Of a stretch of DNA of 64,000 nucleotides, positions 60,214-64,000 are shown piece by piece. The notes under the pieces are model-generated. The model saw only the letters and a list, made by a program, of their open reading frames with translations. It was not told the origin of the DNA and made no database searches. The stretch covers positions 124,001 through 188,000 of the forward strand of contig NZ_BAAARY010000003.1 in the NCBI RefSeq assembly GCF_039532605.1, read 5' to 3'. The position numbers and the translations under genes were made by a program. The stretch's first letter is position 1. Every line of letters starts with the position of its first letter. Origin of the DNA: Pilimelia columellifera. GTDB lineage: Bacteria > Actinomycetota > Actinomycetes > Mycobacteriales > Micromonosporaceae.

Positions 60214-61586
60214 CCGAGCGGCTGCCCGCCGAGGTGACCCTCAACGCCTGGGCGGACGCCCCGGTCGGCGGGGCGCTCGCCGCCGACGCTGTCCGCTGGG
60301 GGGCCCGCGCCGGCCTGCCCCGGTCCCAGCAGGCGCTGCCGATCGCGCCGCTGGTCGACGAGGCCGACTGGGCGCACCCCGATGTCGGCTACGGGGTCCT
60401 GCTGCCGGACCGCGACGATGTCGACCCGGTGGTCCGTGCCGCGGGCGGGGACGCCCCCGAGCCGGTGCGCCGGCTCATCGCCGGCCGGCCGGGCACGGTG
60501 GCGCTGCGTTGGCGGCCGGACCTGCCGTCGCATCTGCTCCGCCGCTATCTGCCCGACGGGCGGGCCCAGGACCCGGTCATCGGACTCAGCCGGTTCGGCG
60601 TCGGGCCGGGCCGGCTGCCCAGGCACGTGCTCATCGTCGGCGGTCCGGACCAGATCCCGTGGTCGACCCAGTACGCCCTCGGCGTCCGGCACGCGGTCGG
60701 GCGACTGCCGCTGCCGGCGGATCAGATCGGCTCCTACGTGGACGCGTTGTTGGCGGGTTGGCCGGACGCGTCGGCACGGCTGGCGGCCCCGCTGGTCTGG
60801 TCGGTCGACGCCGGCGACATCACCACGCTCATGCGCCAGGCCGTCGCCGGGCCGTTGGCTGCGGCGTTGAGGGACCCGTCGTTGCCGGACGCGGTGGAGC
60901 TGACCGGTCCGGCGGCCACCAGCAAGGAGTTGCTGACGGCCCTGCTCGATCAGCGTCCGGCGCTGTTGGTCACCTCCAGCCACGGTCGGACGGCGCCGCT
61001 GGAGGATCCGACGCTGCTGGCCGCCGGACTCGGGCTTCCGGTGGCCGCCGACCATGTGACGGCCCCGTTGTCGGAGTTGACGGCGGCGGTTCCGGCCGGG
61101 ACGATCTGGCACGCCGCCGCCTGCTGCTCCGCCGGCAGCGACGCCACCAGCGCGTTCGCCGGACTGCTGAGCCCGGGCGGGGCGGCCCACCGGGTGGTCG
61201 GCGCCGTCGCGGGTCTCGGCGACACGGTCGCGCCGGCGGCGACGGCGTTGCTGAGCCGCCCCGACCCGGTACGGGCGATCGTGGGTCACGTCGAGCCGAC
61301 GTTCGACTGGACGCTTCAGGTCGCCGAGACCGGGCAGTCGCTCGGGCACGAGCTGGTGGCGGCGTTCTCCACCCAGCTGCACCACGGGCGGCCGCTGGGG
61401 CTGGCCCTTGCCGGCTACTGGGCCGGTGTCGGGCAACTGCACACGGACTGGGCCACCGCCCGGGACGCGCTCGCCCCCGGTGATGTGGCGGCGCAGGCGC
61501 GGCTGACCCGGCTTCAGCTCACCGCCCGGGACCGGCAGGCGTTGGTGCTCCTGGGAGATCCGACGGTGACGCTCGCCCCCGGCTGA
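60210..61586 (+). CDS. C25/caspase-like protein with His-Cys pair
   Basis: A 458-residue protein. LLVTSSHGRT carries His258 and WHAAACCSAGSD carries Cys305/Cys306, spaced as in clan CD peptidases (gingipain C25 or caspase-like). The segment between them contains ADHVTAPLSELTAAVPAG. LVIGGPDQIP-like (HVLIVGGPDQIPWSTQYALG) before it is a feature shared with C25-like bacterial proteins. It ends with VLLGDPTVTLAPG, another family-like tail. ATG 60210 overlaps the CHAT gene stop. It is probably a second protease in the same system. Confidence 0.7.
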   Translation: MTERLPAEVTLNAWADAPVGGALAADAVRWGARAGLPRSQQALPIAPLVDEADWAHPDVGYGVLLPDRDDVDPVVRAAGGDAPEPVRRLIAGRPGTVALRWRPDLPSHLLRRYLPDGRAQDPVIGLSRFGVGPGRLPRHVLIVGGPDQIPWSTQYALGVRHAVGRLPLPADQIGSYVDALLAGWPDASARLAAPLVWSVDAGDITTLMRQAVAGPLAAALRDPSLPDAVELTGPAATSKELLTALLDQRPALLVTSSHGRTAPLEDPTLLAAGLGLPVAADHVTAPLSELTAAVPAGTIWHAAACCSAGSDATSAFAGLLSPGGAAHRVVGAVAGLGDTVAPAATALLSRPDPVRAIVGHVEPTFDWTLQVAETGQSLGHELVAAFSTQLHHGRPLGLALAGYWAGVGQLHTDWATARDALAPGDVAAQARLTRLQLTARDRQALVLLGDPTVTLAPG

Positions 61587-61627
61587 GCGCGGCGTCTGAG
61601 CGGCGGTGGCGGTCGCGGGCCCGTCGG

Positions 61628-62278
61628 TCAACGTAGGTTGCGGAACACCCAGCCCTGGTCGGGGAAACCGGCCGCGACGGCCACCCGCGCCGACGCCTCG
61701 TTGGCGGCGTCGTTCAGGTACAGCGGGATGGCGTCCTCGTCGAGGATGCGTCGGGCGGCCTGGGCGACCAGGGCCCGGCCCAACCCGCGGCCCTGGGCGG
61801 CGGCAGCGGTCACCACTGCGATCTCGTGTCCGTGCCGGGAGTGTCGTTTGATGCCGACGCCGGCCTGGTGCTCGCCGGTGGTCGGGTCGCGGCTGACCAG
61901 CACCTCCCCGCCGAAGACTTTCAGCCAGGGTGGGGCGTCGTCGGCGGGCGTCCACTCGCCCAGCTCCGGCAGTTCGGCGGGGCGTTCGCACCATCGGAAC
62001 ACCGCGGGCGTGAGGTGTTGCTGTGGGAATCCCAGGAGGGCGGGCAGGTAGATGGCGAGGTGTTCGGGGCCGCCGCGGGCGAGCCGACGCACGTCGGCGG
62101 TGATGTCCGGGGCCACGGACAGGATTTCGCCGGCCGGGCTGGCGACGCTCACCGCGGCGCAGACGACGCCGTCCCAGCCGGGCTCGCTGCGTCGGGACGA
62201 CCCCACGACCTGGAACTGACGGCCGGTCGGCCACTGGCCGAGCCATGCGGCGAGGTGATGCAGCAGCCGTCGGTCCAC
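61628..62278 (-). CDS. GNAT-family N-acetyltransferase with N-terminal extension
   Basis: A 216-residue protein. The C-terminal GNAT core has EIAVVTAAAAQGRGLGRALV (acetyl-CoA motif A) and YLNDAANEASARVAVAAGFP (motif B). The N-terminal 100 residues resemble the extension of GNAT proteins annotated in actinobacteria as FR47-like. GTG 62278 follows GGGGGGA. It converges on the caspase-like gene 41 bases away. Substrate unknown. Confidence 0.83.
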   Translation of the reverse strand: MDRRLLHHLAAWLGQWPTGRQFQVVGSSRRSEPGWDGVVCAAVSVASPAGEILSVAPDITADVRRLARGGPEHLAIYLPALLGFPQQHLTPAVFRWCERPAELPELGEWTPADDAPPWLKVFGGEVLVSRDPTTGEHQAGVGIKRHSRHGHEIAVVTAAAAQGRGLGRALVAQAARRILDEDAIPLYLNDAANEASARVAVAAGFPDQGWVFRNLR

Positions 62279-62353
62279 CGGCGTCCCCCCAGCTCGCGTC
62301 GTCCCCGAACGTCGACGGTACCGCTCGGCGGCGGCGGGCGACCGGCTCTCGGG

Positions 62354-63010
62354 TCAGGCGGCTGGCGGCAGCAGCCCGTGGCGCGCCGCCACGATGACCG
62401 CCTGCGCCCGGTTCTGGACCTGGAGCTTGGTGTATATGCGGGAGACGTAGGTCTTGACGGTGCGTCGGCTGACGTCGAGCGCGTCGGCGATCGACTCCAG
62501 GGTCTCTCCGTCGGGCAGCCGGGCGAGGACCTGCTGTTCGCGGGCGCTGAGCGCGGGCAGGCTGGAGCGGCGGGCCCGGGGCAGCAGGGCCGCGCCGGGG
62601 GCGCGGAAGCGGGCCGGCTCCTGGGACGCCTGCCGGATCACGGCGGCGAGCGTCGGCAGCGGCGCGGCGCGGCTGACCAGCGCGGACAGGCCGGCGCTGG
62701 CGGCCCGGGCGAGCAGGTCCTCGTCTGGCTCCATGGTGATCAGCACCAGGCCGACATCGGGGAAGCTCACCCGCAGTTGCTGGGCGGCGTTCAGCGCGCC
62801 CTTCTCGGCGCCGATGGTCACGACGCTGGGGCGCAGCGCCGCGATGAGCCCGCGCCCGTCCTCGACGGTCGCCGCCTGGCCGACCAGCGAGATGCCGGCG
62901 CTGCGCTGGGCCAGGTAGGCCAGCCCGAGCCGGGCGATCTCGTGCTGGTCGATGACGACCAGCCGGATGCGGAGGCCGGCTTCGCGGACTGACGGTGACG
63001 GTTCGGACAT
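62354..63010 (-). CDS. NarL-type regulator with degenerate receiver
   Basis: A 218-residue protein. The C-terminal LuxR HTH is intact (LSAREQQVLARLPDGETLES, RRTVKTYVSRIYTKLQVQNR). The receiver lacks key residues: LVVIDQHEIARLG retains one acidic residue, but the usual phospho-acceptor position reads VVTIGAEKG (Gly67 in place of Asp). The conserved Lys region reads SALVSRAAPL. It is probably phosphorylation-independent. ATG 63010. It is divergent from an OmpR-type regulator with a 207-base gap. Confidence 0.85.
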   Translation of the reverse strand: MSEPSPSVREAGLRIRLVVIDQHEIARLGLAYLAQRSAGISLVGQAATVEDGRGLIAALRPSVVTIGAEKGALNAAQQLRVSFPDVGLVLITMEPDEDLLARAASAGLSALVSRAAPLPTLAAVIRQASQEPARFRAPGAALLPRARRSSLPALSAREQQVLARLPDGETLESIADALDVSRRTVKTYVSRIYTKLQVQNRAQAVIVAARHGLLPPAA

Positions 63011-63170
63011 GCCTCACCGATCGGCAGCGCGGCCTCGGAGCCGGGTACGCCGGGGGAGTGATCCGGGAGCGATCGGGTTGTCGGGTCGGCACGGCTACGT
63101 CCGGGTGTTGGGATGTGTCGCGTCGGCGGCCGAGATGCTTCCACTGGCACGTATGAAAGAAATTTCCCTT

Positions 63171-63176
63171 TATAGT
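63171..63176 (+). promoter_or_regulatory. Candidate -10 element of the OmpR-type regulator
   Basis: TATAGT lies 41 bases before the ATG at 63218, in an AT-rich stretch that also has the palindrome GAAATTTC just upstream. No good -35 was found. Confidence 0.35.
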
Positions 63177-63217
63177 GGCTTTCGGGGTGATAGCCGTCGA
63201 GTGGGAGCGAGGCACGG

Positions 63218-63913
63218 ATGAGCCGGTTGCTGGTGGTCGAGGACGACCCCGACATCTCCCTGGCACTCAAGCTGCTGTTCACCCGGTCCGGTTACGAGGT
63301 CCACCACGCCAAGGACGGCCGCGCCGGGCTGCGTGACGCCTACGCCGAGCACCCGGACCTGATCGTCCTGGACGTCGGCCTTCCCGAGATGGACGGCTGG
63401 CAGGTCCTCGAACGCCTGCGTGACATCAGCGACGTGCCGGTGCTCGTCCTCACCGCCCACGGCCAGGAGACCGACAAGGTCCGCGGGCTGCGCAGCGGCG
63501 CCGACGACTACCTCACCAAGCCGTTCGCCAACGCTGAGCTGCTCGCCCGGGTCGAGGCCCTGCTGCGCCGCTCCACCAGCTCGACCTCGTGGGCGTCACA
63601 GGTCTACGACGACGGCGTTCTGCACCTGGACCCCACCTCCCGGCGGGTCTTCGTCACCGGCAACGAGGTGCGGCTCACCCCCACCGAGTTCCGGCTGCTC
63701 AACACCCTCGTCCGCCACGCCGGCGCGGTCCTGTCGCCCAACCAGCTGCTCTCCCAGGCGTGGGACGACCCCACCGGGATCGGCCAGGAACGGGTTAAGT
63801 TCGCCGTCCTGCGGCTGCGGCGCAAACTCGGCTGGACCGACCCGGACGAGTCCCCGGTCGAGTCCGTCCGGGGCTTCGGCTACCGCTACCGCCGTCCGCC
63901 CGGCGCCTCCTGA
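63218..63913 (+). CDS. OmpR-family response regulator
   Basis: A 231-residue regulator. The receiver has LLVVEDDPD, phospho-acceptor Asp in IVLDVGLPEMDG and Lys in DDYLTKPFA. The winged helix has LTPTEFRLLNTLVRHAGAVL, LLSQAWDDP and VRGFGYRYRRPP. No kinase gene is adjacent within the window. ATG 63218. The remaining 87 bases to the window end contain no recognisable gene. Confidence 0.92.
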   Translation: MSRLLVVEDDPDISLALKLLFTRSGYEVHHAKDGRAGLRDAYAEHPDLIVLDVGLPEMDGWQVLERLRDISDVPVLVLTAHGQETDKVRGLRSGADDYLTKPFANAELLARVEALLRRSTSSTSWASQVYDDGVLHLDPTSRRVFVTGNEVRLTPTEFRLLNTLVRHAGAVLSPNQLLSQAWDDPTGIGQERVKFAVLRLRRKLGWTDPDESPVESVRGFGYRYRRPPGAS

Positions 63914-64000
63914 TTCCGGGTGCCCTTAAGTGCCCTGCCGCGCCCTTTAGGGCCAACCTCCCGCTCGTCCGGCATCTGGCCGCGGACCGCCGAATGGCCC

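Noticed and set aside
60090..63266. 1058-residue open frame on the minus strand
   Set aside because: It crosses the antisense of the caspase-like operon and the GNAT and regulator genes; composition is Arg/Pro/Gly-rich and no motif is seen.

Overview
The window reads as one contiguous piece of a high-GC actinomycete chromosome, most probably a member of the Micromonosporaceae or a close relative. Support comes from GC-rich codon usage with frequent GTG starts, WhiB proteins, a SigR/RsrA-type redox switch, nickel superoxide dismutase with its maturation protease, actinobacterial Kgd, the small ribosomal protein bL37, and SCO7613-type, HdeD-like and DUF4360 proteins. I saw no rRNA, tRNA, CRISPR array, insertion sequence or prophage. 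The family assignment is inferred from gene content, not from a marker gene.

Layout, left to right. 1-9 kb: an end-truncated MaoC-like gene and an anti-sigma-type ATPase, a MacS/MacR-like two-component pair, then a long minus-strand run aroA-rsgA-hisN-membrane protein-SDR-ATPase. 8.4-13 kb: SRAP protein, WhiB, hydrolase, sigR-rsrA, bL37, biotinyl-carrier protein, GNAT and whiB1; the set resembles the aroA/sigH/rshA/TB7.3/whiB1 neighbourhood of Mycobacterium. 13-28 kb: mostly housekeeping genes (DAG-kinase family, FCD regulator, sodN/sodX, malic enzyme, oxidoreductase, Nudix, kgd) plus a possible ornithine-lipid acyltransferase pair. 28-32 kb: an MprA-MprB-PepD-like envelope-stress operon. 32-35 kb: a LuxR-type regulator, a three-repeat ricin-B lectin and glycerol kinase.

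35.5-43.6 kb is an unusual locus. A 1145-residue membrane M50 metalloprotease fusion (PqqD-like, M50, cyclic-nucleotide-binding-like, FecR-like and Ig/PKD-like parts) is followed by a zinc-ribbon mini-protein and a protein with an NHLP-type RiPP-leader-like N-terminus, Gly-rich repeats and EF-hand-like loops. A cphB-cphA pair for cyanophycin turnover follows. 43.6-56 kb holds an orphan ModA, two secreted DUF4360 paralogues with strong terminators, HdeD, a giant SCO7613-type membrane protein, an FHA protein, the ddaH-rocD arginine/ornithine pair, a lipoprotein and two small membrane proteins.

56.2-61.6 kb is the best candidate for an undescribed system. Four tightly packed genes, three of them joined by 4-bp stop/start overlaps, encode a serine alpha/beta-hydrolase, a CHAT-like protein without a visible catalytic dyad, an intact CHAT protease and a second caspase-fold (C25-like) protein with its own His/Cys pair. 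Beyond them lie a GNAT enzyme, a NarL-type regulator with a degenerate receiver and an OmpR-type response regulator. Coding assignments rest on translated motifs, start/RBS context and operon logic; no database search was possible.
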